DNA from: Desulfoscipio gibsoniae DSM 7213
GTDB taxonomy: Bacteria > Bacillota > Desulfotomaculia > Desulfotomaculales > Desulfallaceae
Reading direction: 5' to 3'
NCBI RefSeq assembly: GCF_000233715.2
Contig: NC_021184.1
Coordinates: 2,628,001 to 2,692,000, forward strand
DNA: 64,000 bases
This document shows, piece by piece, positions 9,576 through 17,893 of this stretch (the stretch's first letter is position 1; each line of letters begins with the position of its first letter). A program made the translations under genes and the position numbers. The notes beneath the pieces are model-generated. The model made no database searches, was not told the DNA's origin, and saw nothing but the letters and a program-made list of their open reading frames with translations.

Positions 9576-10142
9576 TTATTTTTTTACTATTCTTATACCC
9601 GTTATACTACTGAAAGCTGCCATTATCCTGCCTACGAAAAAAATTACCTCGTTAGAATTACTAAGGGCTATTTTTTTCCCGTAGGCTTTCCCCCCCACGG
9701 TTAAGGCGGCAATCAGTGCTGTCACCAGCATATTCAGTAAAAACCGGTTAAAATCCTCCCAAAGAGTCATAATCTGCAAAACCAGAGCAATGCCCAGCGC
9801 ACCGCTTACCGTACCAGCTATATCACCAATCACATCATTGGCTATATTGGCTACCCGGTCGGCATTGCGAATTAATAACACACCTTCCCTGGCACCGGCC
9901 ACTTTCTTGGATGCCTTGGCATGAAATGGAGCTTCATTCGCTGCGGCCACCGAGGTACCAATGACATCCGATGTTATACCAAATAATATAATTAACATCA
10001 GTAGTAAAAACGAAAATGTCAGGCTATTGATAGCTTCAGATATTAACTGAGATAATAAAAAGAAAATGGCAGCAAGGATAAAAGAAATAAAACCGACAAA
10101 TACAACAAACTTGCCGGAAACCGTAGATTTGTTATTTTTCAA
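9576..10142 (-). CDS. oapA: OLE RNA-associated membrane protein OapA
   Basis: This protein of about 188 residues has several predicted membrane segments (about residues 14-35, 45-65, 110-135 and 140-160). It resembles the membrane part of CorB/CNNM (DUF21) proteins without CBS domains. A polar loop between segments (NADRVANIANDVIGDIAG) is conserved in appearance. Its position, directly after a long structured non-coding region and before dxs, matches OapA, the membrane partner of OLE RNA. I chose the TTG at 10142 because GGAG lies eight bases upstream; the GTG at 10151 overlaps it. The CorB-like name often given is misleading, since ion transport is not shown. Confidence 0.85.
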   Translation of the reverse strand: MKNNKSTVSGKFVVFVGFISFILAAIFFLLSQLISEAINSLTFSFLLLMLIILFGITSDVIGTSVAAANEAPFHAKASKKVAGAREGVLLIRNADRVANIANDVIGDIAGTVSGALGIALVLQIMTLWEDFNRFLLNMLVTALIAALTVGGKAYGKKIALSNSNEVIFFVGRIMAAFSSITGIRIVKK

Positions 10143-10173
10143 ACTATTCACTCCGTAAAGTATGTGACGGCCG

Positions 10174-10253
10174 ATATGGCAGACCCCTGGTCTCTTAAAC
10201 CAGAGTTGTTAATATGACAGAGCCCGGGTTTCTTGAACCCGGGTGATAATATG
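10174..10253 (-). repeat. Two tandem hairpin units between OLE RNA and oapA
   Basis: On the minus strand two adjacent units of about 38 bases each start CATATTA, form a hairpin (CCCGGGTT/AACCCGGG, then CTCTGGTTT/AGACCAG) and end in a TCTGYCATAT-like sequence. A third partial CATAT follows. The arms differ in sequence but keep pairing, which suggests selection on structure. They lie in the oapA leader or at the OLE 3' end. Confidence 0.6.
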
Positions 10254-10871
10254 TACACAAACAAGTGACAACGACACGGGTAAATGTTGTGGCTTAGGTC
10301 CAGCAGGTTTTCCCAATTTCGTACCGGCTGTTGCCATACCGGCGGTTTCCCATTAAACGAAATTCCGGATTTAGATTTAGTATCCGGGGCTGGATTACCA
10401 CTTAGTCCACACTGCAATCCCCGCATCGTCCCGATTTACCGGACAGCCTAGGAGTTTTCCTCAACGGGAGTACCTTTTCCTAGCCTCTTTTGCAATGACG
10501 GTTTAAGCCGAGAGTACATCACGCATGGGCCCATACGTAATGTCCCAATATAAAAGCCTCCACCGGCACCACTCAAGGCAGGCTACACTGCACGCAGCTT
10601 TCCCCACGAGCAGGTTTACCCCCAAGCCATAGCAACTGCGTTAACAAGCCACCACGCACTTGGGTCTCCACGGGGGCAGGGTCAACGCCCACATGCCATT
10701 GCGGGTCGCCCCGCCCCCTTAACTCCCAGTACCAACCCCCAACTGGGCGTCGGCAGCCAGCACCAGGAACTTCATCGATGTGCCCTTGACGGATTTTTGG
10801 GCCCGCCTTCAAAAAAGGGTTCCCGACTAGGATACTGCATCACTTGTTCAATAAAAATAAAGTATTTTCAG
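10221..10871 (-). ncRNA. OLE RNA (ornate large extremophilic RNA)
   Basis: About 650 bases between ispA and oapA have no plausible protein but are GC-rich with many possible stems. OLE RNA is known as a roughly 610-base structured RNA located directly upstream of oapA, in a neighbourhood of xseA, xseB, ispA, dxs, tlyA, nadK, argR, recN and spo0A. This window reproduces that neighbourhood. In characterised species OLE forms a membrane ribonucleoprotein with OapA and is needed under cold, short-alcohol and magnesium stress. I took the 5' end from a promoter just upstream and the 3' end from the first strong hairpin before oapA; both ends are approximate. The identification rests on context and size, not on a covariance search. 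Confidence 0.85.
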
Positions 10872-10877
10872 TGAATA

Positions 10878-10906
10878 ATTATAACACGACGTTTCCTGAG
10901 CGGCAA
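10878..10906 (-). promoter_or_regulatory. Extended -10 promoter for OLE RNA
   Basis: The minus strand carries TTGCCG, a 17-base spacer, and TATAAT, with TGT just before the -10 (TGnTATAAT). Transcription would begin near 10871, about 200 bases past ispA, giving OLE and oapA a promoter of their own inside the operon. Confidence 0.7.
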
Positions 10907-11070
10907 ACACCTATTCCCGCCATCTGGCATCAATAATGACCAGGTGCCGCTGTTTTATGCCCCCGCACTGAGCCGCGTTAATTAATAGCCGTCTTTATGA
11001 TAGTTATCCATGTATCCGTTCAACGCTTAATAAACTAATTCATTCTACGTAATAAAAATTATAATATTCA

Positions 11071-11961
11071 TCAATATTCTCTGTTGATTACAAAACAAAC
11101 CAGCCCCCGCAAAAAGTCAGCTTCGGCACCAAAGGAAGCCAGAGCACCATTAGCCTGCTCTGCTGCCTGCCTGGCTATGCTCCTGGCCGCAGCCAAACCG
11201 TGCAGCGCTGGATAGGTGGCTTTTTGATTTTTGGTGTCGCTGCCTATAGGCTTGCCCAGCTTTTGTTCGTCCCCTGCAATATCCAGTATATCATCTACGA
11301 TTTGAAAGGCCAGACCCAGATTTTCGGCATAAACAGTAAGATGATACAGCTGCTCGGGGGCTGCACCGGCTAATATAGCTCCGGTCCGTACCGATGCCCT
11401 GTACAATGCACCGGTTTTATGCACATGGATATACTCCAGCGTTTGTTTATCGATTGATTTACCGGTGGACTGCATGTCCACCACCTGGCCACCTATTAAA
11501 CCGGCTGTCCCGGCTGCCTCAGCAACTTCGGCAATTACCCGCACCACCCTGTCAGCTCCAAAAGAACCGGTTTGAGATACCCCGGCCAGCAGCCCGAAGG
11601 CCAGGGTCAGCAGCGCGTCACCCGCCAACACAGCCATGGCCTCACCGTACACTTTATGGTTGGTGGGATTGCCCCGGCGAAAATCGTCATTATCCATGGC
11701 CGGTAAATCATCGTGCACCAGAGAGTATGTGTGCAGCAGTTCTATGGCACAGGCTGCCTGCAGCACGGATTTTTCATCCCCACCTACGGCCCGGGCGCCG
11801 GCCAGTACTAAAGCAGGCCTGAGCCGCTTGCCGCCGGCAAAAACGCTATAACGCATGGCCTCATGAATCAAGGGCGGGTAACTACCTGCCTTCGGTAGGT
11901 ACTCGTTTAGGGCCTCATCCACCATATTCGCCTGCCTGGCCAGCTCCTCCTTAAAACCCAT
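11071..11961 (-). CDS. ispA: Farnesyl/geranylgeranyl diphosphate synthase
   Basis: This all-alpha prenyltransferase makes C15 or C20 prenyl diphosphates from IPP and DMAPP. The first aspartate-rich motif is DDLPAMDNDD (about residue 85), and the second is DDILD within FQIVDDILDIAGD. The ATG at 11961 has GGAG upstream and follows xseB by two bases. Length (296) is normal. Chain length cannot be settled by eye. The xseA-xseB-ispA-dxs cluster is conserved in Firmicutes. Confidence 0.95.
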   Translation of the reverse strand: MGFKEELARQANMVDEALNEYLPKAGSYPPLIHEAMRYSVFAGGKRLRPALVLAGARAVGGDEKSVLQAACAIELLHTYSLVHDDLPAMDNDDFRRGNPTNHKVYGEAMAVLAGDALLTLAFGLLAGVSQTGSFGADRVVRVIAEVAEAAGTAGLIGGQVVDMQSTGKSIDKQTLEYIHVHKTGALYRASVRTGAILAGAAPEQLYHLTVYAENLGLAFQIVDDILDIAGDEQKLGKPIGSDTKNQKATYPALHGLAAARSIARQAAEQANGALASFGAEADFLRGLVCFVINREY

Positions 11962-11963
11962 AG

Positions 11964-12191
11964 TTATAGCTCCTCTTCACGAACAACGGCCTGGCCGTTA
12001 TCCCCCTCCAGCAGTATGCTGATTTGCTTTTCAGCTTGTTCCAAATGCTTACTGCACTGTTTAGTCAGCTTTATACCCTCGGCAAAAAGCTCCAGCGATT
12101 CTTCCAGGGGCAAATTACCCTCTTCCAAACGGTTGACCAATACTTCCAACCGGGCTAGCGCCTCTTCAAAGGTTAAGTCATTATTATTCAT
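11964..12191 (-). CDS. xseB: Exodeoxyribonuclease VII small subunit
   Basis: XseB is the small subunit that coats the XseA coiled coil. The protein (75 residues) shows the family pattern [20 protein letters not shown] followed by a second helix. I prefer the ATG at 12191, whose ribosome site GGAGGG is about 12 bases away; a TTG at 12200 would be only three bases from it. Unusually, fchA and folD separate it from xseA. Confidence 0.93.
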   Translation of the reverse strand: MNNNDLTFEEALARLEVLVNRLEEGNLPLEESLELFAEGIKLTKQCSKHLEQAEKQISILLEGDNGQAVVREEEL

Positions 12192-12306
12192 TATTGCCAA
12201 ATACCCTCCAATATACAGGATTAGTATTACTTTTTATGATTATATATTAGTTAGCTGGTATACACCACTGTATATTCATAGATCAGTCTTTAAATGCTCA
12301 ATTGTG

Positions 12307-12332
12307 CAAAAAAAAAGGGCTATAACAGCCCC
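12307..12332 (-). terminator. Rho-independent terminator after fchA
   Basis: The minus strand reads GGGCTGTTATAGCCC followed by a run of nine T. It sits about 20 bases after the fchA stop and separates the folD-fchA unit from xseB-ispA. Confidence 0.8.
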
Positions 12333-12349
12333 GCAATCAATTATATCTA

Positions 12350-12982
12350 TTATTTCATCCTCTCCCTGACCACTGCCACGGCCTTTTCTTTTAATTCTGC
12401 GGCCTTACTCACCAGCTGCTCTTTCTCCGCCAGAATGTTTTTAACGTACTCTTCATCTTTAACCATAGGAATGTTAATATCGGCACTTAGGAGCACTGCG
12501 TTCAGGGCCGCCTCGCATACGTACGCTGCCACACCGGCATCACTGATGGCCATTTTATTGCCAATCTTAGCCAGCCGGTCGGTAATTTCCAATGCTTCCA
12601 GCAAGGTACGGGCTATTTCCATGGGAGTATCGGTTGCGGTTTTGAGCGCCTTTTGCATCATTTCTTCCCGCTTGGCCTTTTCTTCATCGGTGTTCTTGGG
12701 CAAGCGGAAAACGTCCATAAACTTGCCAAAAGCAGCTATATCCGCGGCCACCAGTTTTTCCAGCTTATTAATGATAAAATAAGCCGCACCGGTAATTTCC
12801 TTAACCTCGGGCTCCACATCTTTGAACTTGGGCTTGCCCACGGTTAGGTTGCCTACCATAGCGGTCATGGCTACACCCAAGGTGCCCACCAGGGCTGATA
12901 CACTACCGCCGCCGGGAGTGGGAGCGTCTGATGCCGATACCGCCACTACCTTGCGGAATGGAAAATCATAAATTTCGCTCAC
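12350..12982 (-). CDS. fchA: Methenyltetrahydrofolate cyclohydrolase (cyclodeaminase family)
   Basis: This 210-residue all-helical protein belongs to the formiminotransferase-cyclodeaminase C-terminal family; stand-alone members (FchA) hydrolyse methenyl-THF in C1 metabolism. The N-terminal signature DAPTPGGGSVSAL (residues 19-31) is clear. The GTG start at 12982 follows AGGTG. Its neighbour is folD, which can also carry cyclohydrolase activity, so two enzymes may share the step as in acetogens and sulfate reducers with a Wood-Ljungdahl pathway. Cyclodeaminase activity on formimino-THF cannot be excluded. Confidence 0.88.
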   Translation of the reverse strand: MSEIYDFPFRKVVAVSASDAPTPGGGSVSALVGTLGVAMTAMVGNLTVGKPKFKDVEPEVKEITGAAYFIINKLEKLVAADIAAFGKFMDVFRLPKNTDEEKAKREEMMQKALKTATDTPMEIARTLLEALEITDRLAKIGNKMAISDAGVAAYVCEAALNAVLLSADINIPMVKDEEYVKNILAEKEQLVSKAAELKEKAVAVVRERMK

Positions 12983-13011
12983 GGAATCACCTCATCGAAA
13001 TATTTTGGTAC

Positions 13012-13080
13012 CGGGTGTTGAAAGTTGAAAGTTTGGACTCGAAAGTTTCAACTTAGAAGTTTGAAGTTAATAGTCTTTTA
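13012..13080. repeat. Degenerate copy of the GGTGCCGGGTGTTGAAAGG repeat
   Basis: The plus strand reads GGTACCGGGTGTTGAAAGTT, then several GAAAGTT/AACTT alternations. It matches the left arm of the intact palindromes at 28811 and 34178 but has lost the right arm. It fills the gap between folD and fchA. Confidence 0.55.
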
Positions 13081-13092
13081 ACTGCGATTGAT

Positions 13093-13947
13093 TTATGCCA
13101 AACCCTGCAGTTTAATGGCCTTGAGCACGTTTTTCTGAATCAGCACAGTAGTCAGACTGCCCACGCCGCCCGGCACGGGGCTGATGGCGCCCGCCACTTC
13201 CTTGGCGTTTTCAAAATCCACGTCGCCGCAAATTCCACCGCCCTCGGCGGGATTGATACCGGCATCCACCACAACAGCACCAGGCTTGATCATATCAGCA
13301 GTAACCATTTTAGCCCGTCCCACCGCAGCAATAACAATATCAGCCTGTTTGGTATGATAAGCTAAATCAGCAGTCTTGGTATGGCAAACGGTAACTGTAG
13401 CGTTTTGGTTCAGCATCATGAACACCAGCGGTTTGCCCACAGTTTCACCCCGGCCAACGATAACAGCGTTTTTACCTTTAATTTCAATGCCGGAACGCAG
13501 CATAACTTCAATGCAGCTCTGGGGTGTAGCAGGGAACAAGCCTTCCCCGCCGCTTAAAATATAACCGCGATTGATGGGATGAGAGCCGTCCACGTCCTTC
13601 TTGGGATCAACGGCCTCCAGAACCACCTTTTTATCCATGCCCTTGGGCAGTGGTAGTTCAATCATAATACCGTGCACACTGGTATCTTTATTCCATGCAT
13701 CGATGAGGGCCAGCACTTCTTCGATAGTAGTAGAGCCGGGCATGGTTTTCAGTTCAAAGTCAATTCCTACGTTGGCGCAGGATTTTTCCTTGGAGCGGGC
13801 ATATACTACTGAAGCGGGATCATCACCCACCAACAGCACATTCAGTTTGGGCGCAATACCTTTTTCCCTCAGTTGTGCCACTTCAGCCTTTACTTCTTCC
13901 CTGATGGTCGCCGCTATCGCTTTGCCATCAATTAAGGTCGCAGCCAT
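13093..13947 (-). CDS. folD: Bifunctional methylene-THF dehydrogenase / methenyl-THF cyclohydrolase
   Basis: FolD interconverts methylene-THF, methenyl-THF and formyl-THF with NADP. The catalytic tyrosine and lysine lie in VVYARSKEKSC (about residues 48-58), and the nucleotide site is VIVGRGETVGKPL near residue 165. The C-terminal signature PVPGGVGSLTT is present. The ATG at 13947 has GGGGAGG upstream. Length (284) is normal. It lies between xseA and fchA. Confidence 0.96.
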   Translation of the reverse strand: MAATLIDGKAIAATIREEVKAEVAQLREKGIAPKLNVLLVGDDPASVVYARSKEKSCANVGIDFELKTMPGSTTIEEVLALIDAWNKDTSVHGIMIELPLPKGMDKKVVLEAVDPKKDVDGSHPINRGYILSGGEGLFPATPQSCIEVMLRSGIEIKGKNAVIVGRGETVGKPLVFMMLNQNATVTVCHTKTADLAYHTKQADIVIAAVGRAKMVTADMIKPGAVVVDAGINPAEGGGICGDVDFENAKEVAGAISPVPGGVGSLTTVLIQKNVLKAIKLQGLA

Positions 13948-13978
13948 TGTAATTTCCTCCCCTGGTTATTATTTTTAT

Positions 13979-15175
13979 TTATTTAATTTCCTTTACCATG
14001 CACTTTATCGCTCCCCGGTGCAAATGCACCTGCACCGGATCACCAACCTGCACCCGCCGCGCGTCCCGCAGCACCGCACCGTGCGGATCCAAAACATAAC
14101 TATACCCCCGGGCCAGTGTGGCCAGCGGGCTAAGCGCATCAAGACAACCTGCCAGCAAGGCCAGGCGGTTGTTCAAACTGTTGGTAATAGCACGGGTACC
14201 CCCGGCCAGCTGTCTTTCCAGCATGTCCAGAGTTTGACGCCGCTGTTCAACCAGCATATCCACAGGCCTTGCCATTGCCCGGCTCCCGGCGCAGTGTCGC
14301 AACCGCTGCCGGTAGCTGCTGATCTGCTGGCTCAGGCAGCGAGTCATCCGTGCCCGGTGCATATCCACCAGCCTCTTCATCTCCAACCGGTCAGGCACCG
14401 CCAGTTCAGCTGCCGCCGATGGAGTGGGTGCTCGCAAATCAGCCGCCAGATCCGCCAGAGTAAAATCAGTTTCGTGACCCACAGCCGATATAACCGGTAT
14501 ACGGGAAGCCGCAATGCTTCTAACTACCAGCTCGGTGTTAAAAGCCCACAGTTCCTCCAGGGAGCCACCTCCCCGGCCCACAATGATCAAATCCACATCA
14601 TCAAGTCTGTTCAACCGGTCCATCGCCCGGGCCACCTCCCCGGGAGCCGCATCCCCCTGCACAGCCACGGGGGCTAAAATAATGTTAATCTGCGGCCAGC
14701 GGCGGCGCAATATATGCAGCATATCCCGCACCGCCGCACCCGTGGGCGAGGTCACTATACCAATATAGCGGGGGAAACGGGGCAACGCTTTTTTACGGCT
14801 GTTATCAAACAATCCCTCTGCCGCAAGCTGCTGCTTAAGTTTCTCCAGAGCGGCAAAAAGCGCCCCTGTGCCATCGGGCTCCACTTGCTCGGCATATAAC
14901 TGGTATTGGCCATCCCGGTCATAAACAGTTACATAACCCCTGACCCGCACAGCCATACCGTTTTGCAGCCTGCATTGTAAATACCTGGCCCGTGAACGGA
15001 ACATAACCACTCTAACACAGGAATAATTGTCCTTTAATGTAAAGTAAATATGCCCTGAGGCAGCTTTTTTATAGTTGGAAATTTCACCCTTGACCCAAAG
15101 ATCGGCCAACCGGTGATCATTTTCCAACAAATCCTTAATATGTCCGGTTAATTGCCTCACAGTTAATATTTGCAT
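13979..15175 (-). CDS. xseA: Exodeoxyribonuclease VII large subunit
   Basis: XseA is the nuclease subunit that degrades single-stranded DNA. An N-terminal OB-fold (residues 1-100; LWVKGEISNYK) is followed by the catalytic domain (IGIVTSPTGAAVRD, IIVGRGGGSLEELWAFN, SAVGHETDFTLAD) and a long coiled coil. The ATG at 15175 has AAAGGA upstream. Length (398) is usual. Its partner xseB lies farther down the same strand, after folD and fchA. Confidence 0.95.
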   Translation of the reverse strand: MQILTVRQLTGHIKDLLENDHRLADLWVKGEISNYKKAASGHIYFTLKDNYSCVRVVMFRSRARYLQCRLQNGMAVRVRGYVTVYDRDGQYQLYAEQVEPDGTGALFAALEKLKQQLAAEGLFDNSRKKALPRFPRYIGIVTSPTGAAVRDMLHILRRRWPQINIILAPVAVQGDAAPGEVARAMDRLNRLDDVDLIIVGRGGGSLEELWAFNTELVVRSIAASRIPVISAVGHETDFTLADLAADLRAPTPSAAAELAVPDRLEMKRLVDMHRARMTRCLSQQISSYRQRLRHCAGSRAMARPVDMLVEQRRQTLDMLERQLAGGTRAITNSLNNRLALLAGCLDALSPLATLARGYSYVLDPHGAVLRDARRVQVGDPVQVHLHRGAIKCMVKEIK

Positions 15176-15331
15176 GCATAAGTTCCTTTACAAAACAATT
15201 TATTTCCAGGCACGTTCCGGCCCGTGCCGCATAAGCCTTAAGCAAGCAGATCAGCACTTTTCAGCATCTTTTTTACCATGCCCAAGCACGTTGACGCTGC
15301 TAATAATTACTCTTAACATTAATTTTTATAC

Positions 15332-15361
15332 CCGGCACCTGCTTTCACCGGTACCGGGTGT
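15332..15361. repeat. Short palindromic form of the ACCCGGCACC repeat
   Basis: ACCCGGCACC and GGTACCGGGT form an inverted repeat with a ten-base loop. These are the terminal motifs of the larger palindromic family, here without the inner GAAAGGTTG arm. It lies just after the nfnB stop and may act as a weak terminator. Confidence 0.5.
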
Positions 15362-15373
15362 TTATGCAACCGA

Positions 15374-16786
15374 CTATTTATTGGTTAAATACTCGTGAAT
15401 CGACTTGGCCGCAGTGCGCCCGGCACCCATGGCCAGAATAACGGTGGCCGCGCCGGTGACTACGTCGCCGCCGGCAAATACGCCGGGTTTGGATGTGGCG
15501 CCGGTTTCCAAGTTAGCCACGATATTACCCTTTTTGTTCAGTTCCAGACCCTTGGTAGTTCTGGGCACCAGCGGGTTGGGGCCCTGGCCGATGGCCACCA
15601 CTACGGTGTCCACATCCATAACGAACTCGGATCCTTCAATTGGTACGGGGCGGCGTCTGCCCGATGCGTCGGGTTCGCCCAGCTCGTACTTGATGCACTT
15701 CATGCCGGTTACCCAGCCTTCATCATTGCTTAGTATCTCCACCGGGCTGGTCAAAAAGGCAAATTTAACGCCCTCTTCCTCGGCATGTTCGGCTTCTTCC
15801 TTACGGGCAGGCAGTTCATCATGGGAACGCCGGTAGACAATCCAGGATTCTTCGGCACCCAGGCGCAATGCAGTGCGGGCACCGTCCATGGCCACGTTGC
15901 CGCCGCCCAGCACAGCTACCTTTTTGCCAATTTTAATGGGTGTATCCCATTCGGGGAACTGATAGGCTTTCATAAGGTTGGTCCGGGTCAAAAATTCGTT
16001 GGCGGAATACACGCCGCAGGCATTTTCCCCGGGTATCTTCATAAAGTAAGGCAGACCGGCACCGGTGCCGATAAACACAGCGTCAAAACCAGCCTCATCC
16101 ATTAATTGATCTACAGTGGTGAATTTACCCACCACCGAGTTAACCTCAATCTTAACACCCAGTTTTTTCAGGTTTTCCACCTCGGCCTGCACAACTGCCT
16201 TAGGTAGACGGAACTCGGGAATACCGTACATCAACACGCCACCCGCCACGTGCAGAGCCTCAAATATGGTAACTTCGTGTCCCAGCTTGGCCAGATCGGA
16301 AGCGCAGGTCAAACCGGATGGTCCGGACCCTACCACGGCTACCTTTTTACCGGTGGGCGGGGCTACTTCAGGCAGCGTCACACCCTTTTGCAGTTCCCGG
16401 TCGGCACAAAAACGCTCAATGCGGCCAATACCCACGGCTTCATGTTTTTTAGCCAAAGTACAATATTTCTCGCACTGGTTTTCCTGCGGGCACACCCGGC
16501 CGCAGACCGCCGGTAAAGCATTCTTTTCCTTAATTTTCTTAATAGCGCCGTCAAAATCTCCTTCGGCCGCCAGTTTGATAAAAGCGGGTATATCGACTTC
16601 CACCGGACAACCCTGCCGGCAGGGCTCATTTTTACACTGCAAGCAGCGCTGGGCTTCAGCAATCACCGTTTCCTCGGAATAACCCAGGGCCACTTCGTTA
16701 AAGTTCCGGGCTCTTTCCAGCGCATCCTGGGTCGGCATGGGGTTTTTGTTCGGAACTATTTTTTTCTTAGCTTTTTGTTCAGCCAT
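15374..16786 (-). CDS. nfnB: NfnB: NADH-dependent reduced ferredoxin:NADP+ oxidoreductase large subunit
   Basis: NfnB is the large subunit of the electron-bifurcating transhydrogenase. The N-terminal cysteine region (CLQCKNEPCRQGCP, then CGRVCPQENQCEKYC) binds [4Fe-4S] clusters. Two Rossmann motifs follow: VVGSGPSGLTCASDLA for FAD and VLGGGNVAMDGARTA for the pyridine nucleotide. I chose the ATG at 16786, preceded by GGAGGTGG; it overlaps the nfnA stop as TAATG. The older name, glutamate synthase small subunit, is unlikely because NfnA is adjacent and no glutamate synthase large subunit is present. It links reduced ferredoxin and NADH to NADPH supply. Confidence 0.92.
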   Translation of the reverse strand: MAEQKAKKKIVPNKNPMPTQDALERARNFNEVALGYSEETVIAEAQRCLQCKNEPCRQGCPVEVDIPAFIKLAAEGDFDGAIKKIKEKNALPAVCGRVCPQENQCEKYCTLAKKHEAVGIGRIERFCADRELQKGVTLPEVAPPTGKKVAVVGSGPSGLTCASDLAKLGHEVTIFEALHVAGGVLMYGIPEFRLPKAVVQAEVENLKKLGVKIEVNSVVGKFTTVDQLMDEAGFDAVFIGTGAGLPYFMKIPGENACGVYSANEFLTRTNLMKAYQFPEWDTPIKIGKKVAVLGGGNVAMDGARTALRLGAEESWIVYRRSHDELPARKEEAEHAEEEGVKFAFLTSPVEILSNDEGWVTGMKCIKYELGEPDASGRRRPVPIEGSEFVMDVDTVVVAIGQGPNPLVPRTTKGLELNKKGNIVANLETGATSKPGVFAGGDVVTGAATVILAMGAGRTAAKSIHEYLTNK

Positions 16787-17637
16787 TATTTGCCACCTCC
16801 ACAACCGCATTTGCATTCATGACGTTCCAGGGCTTTTTGCTCCTCCGCTTTGAAGTAAGCGGAACGTAGAGACAACTCAGCCCAGTTCACCTGGTGGCCG
16901 TCAAAGTCAGGACCATCAACACAAACAAACTTAGTTTCATCACCCACGGAAACACGGCAGCAACCGCACATTCCGGTACCATCAACCATGAGCGCGTTCA
17001 GGCTGACTATAGTTTTAATTCCGTAATCTTTGGTCATATTGCATACCGCCCGCATCATAGGCTGCGGCCCAATGGCTACGACCAGGGGAATGTTATCCTT
17101 GCCTTTACTTTCAATAACCTCTTTTAAAACATCAGTGACAAATCCTTTGCGCACATAGGAACCGTCATCGGTGGTAACCAGTAACTCTGAGCAGGCTGCT
17201 CTCATTTTATCTTCCCAGAACATCAATTCCTGGTTCCTGGCTCCCATAATGCCGATAACATGTTTACCAGCTTCCTTAAACGCCCGGGCAATGGGGTGTA
17301 CCGGAGCGACACCAACACCACCGCCCACGCAAACCACGGTGTCCACGTCTTCAATATGGGTAGGCTCGCCCAGCGGACCTACGAAATCTTTAATGTAATC
17401 CCCGGCTTCCATGGCACCAAGCTGCTTGGTGGTTTTGCCGACTTCCTGGAACACAATGGTAATAGTGCCCTTCTCCCGGTCAAAATCAGCAATGGTTAAA
17501 GGAATTCTTTCACCCTCTTCATGGATACGCAAAATAATAAATTGGCCGGCCTGGCAACTCTTGGCCACCTTGGGCGCATCAATAACAAATAACTTGATTA
17601 TTGGTGAGAATACTTGTTTTTCTAATATTTTGAACAT
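16786..17637 (-). CDS. nfnA: NfnA: NADH-dependent reduced ferredoxin:NADP+ oxidoreductase small subunit
   Basis: NfnA resembles ferredoxin-NADP reductases and carries the bifurcation partner sites. The N-terminal flavin domain (residues 1-100) has RIPLTIAD; the NAD domain has CVGGGVGVAPVHPIARA; a C-terminal [2Fe-2S] site is visible as MCGCCRVSV with a further cysteine in FVCVDGP. The tail is also Cys-rich (ECKCGCGGGK). The ATG at 17637 has GGGAGG upstream. It overlaps nfnB by one base, consistent with a fixed heterodimer. Confidence 0.92.
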   Translation of the reverse strand: MFKILEKQVFSPIIKLFVIDAPKVAKSCQAGQFIILRIHEEGERIPLTIADFDREKGTITIVFQEVGKTTKQLGAMEAGDYIKDFVGPLGEPTHIEDVDTVVCVGGGVGVAPVHPIARAFKEAGKHVIGIMGARNQELMFWEDKMRAACSELLVTTDDGSYVRKGFVTDVLKEVIESKGKDNIPLVVAIGPQPMMRAVCNMTKDYGIKTIVSLNALMVDGTGMCGCCRVSVGDETKFVCVDGPDFDGHQVNWAELSLRSAYFKAEEQKALERHECKCGCGGGK

Positions 17638-17759
17638 AAAATTCCGTACCCCTCCCTCATAATTTTTCTGATAACAATACCAATTAAATTATTTCTAGAC
17701 TAAATGCTTGATTCCTGCAATCATTTCAGGCATTAAACAAAATTTTAAGAATAAAACAC

Positions 17760-17807
17760 CAATAAAATAAAAAGAACGGTTAACTTTGTTGACTACAAAG
17801 TAACCGT
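17760..17807 (-). terminator. Rho-independent terminator after nusB
   Basis: On the minus strand ACGGTTACTTTGTA pairs with ACAAAGTTAACCGT around a short loop and is followed by TCTTTTTATTTTATT. It lies about 90 bases past the nusB stop and isolates the spoIIIA-acc-nusB block from nfnA. Confidence 0.75.
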
Positions 17808-17893
17808 CCCGAGCAGTTTCTTTTTTATTTTTATAAGGTAAATCTTTACATATAGAATCCGCGCACCAGCCAGCATGTTTTTTAAAAAAATTG

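Noticed and set aside
9576-10142. CorB-type magnesium/cobalt transporter
   Set aside because: Only the membrane part resembles CorB and there are no CBS domains. Position after the OLE RNA supports OapA.
10148-10812. Two minus-strand frames of 92 and 79 codons between ispA and oapA
   Set aside because: They have no ribosome site and no family resemblance, and they lie in the structured OLE RNA region.
13601-14677. 358-codon plus-strand frame opposite folD/xseA
   Set aside because: It is antisense to two strongly supported genes and has no ribosome site or family resemblance.
15374-16786. Glutamate synthase small subunit
   Set aside because: This is the common automatic name, but the adjacent NfnA subunit and the lack of a glutamate synthase large subunit favour NfnB.
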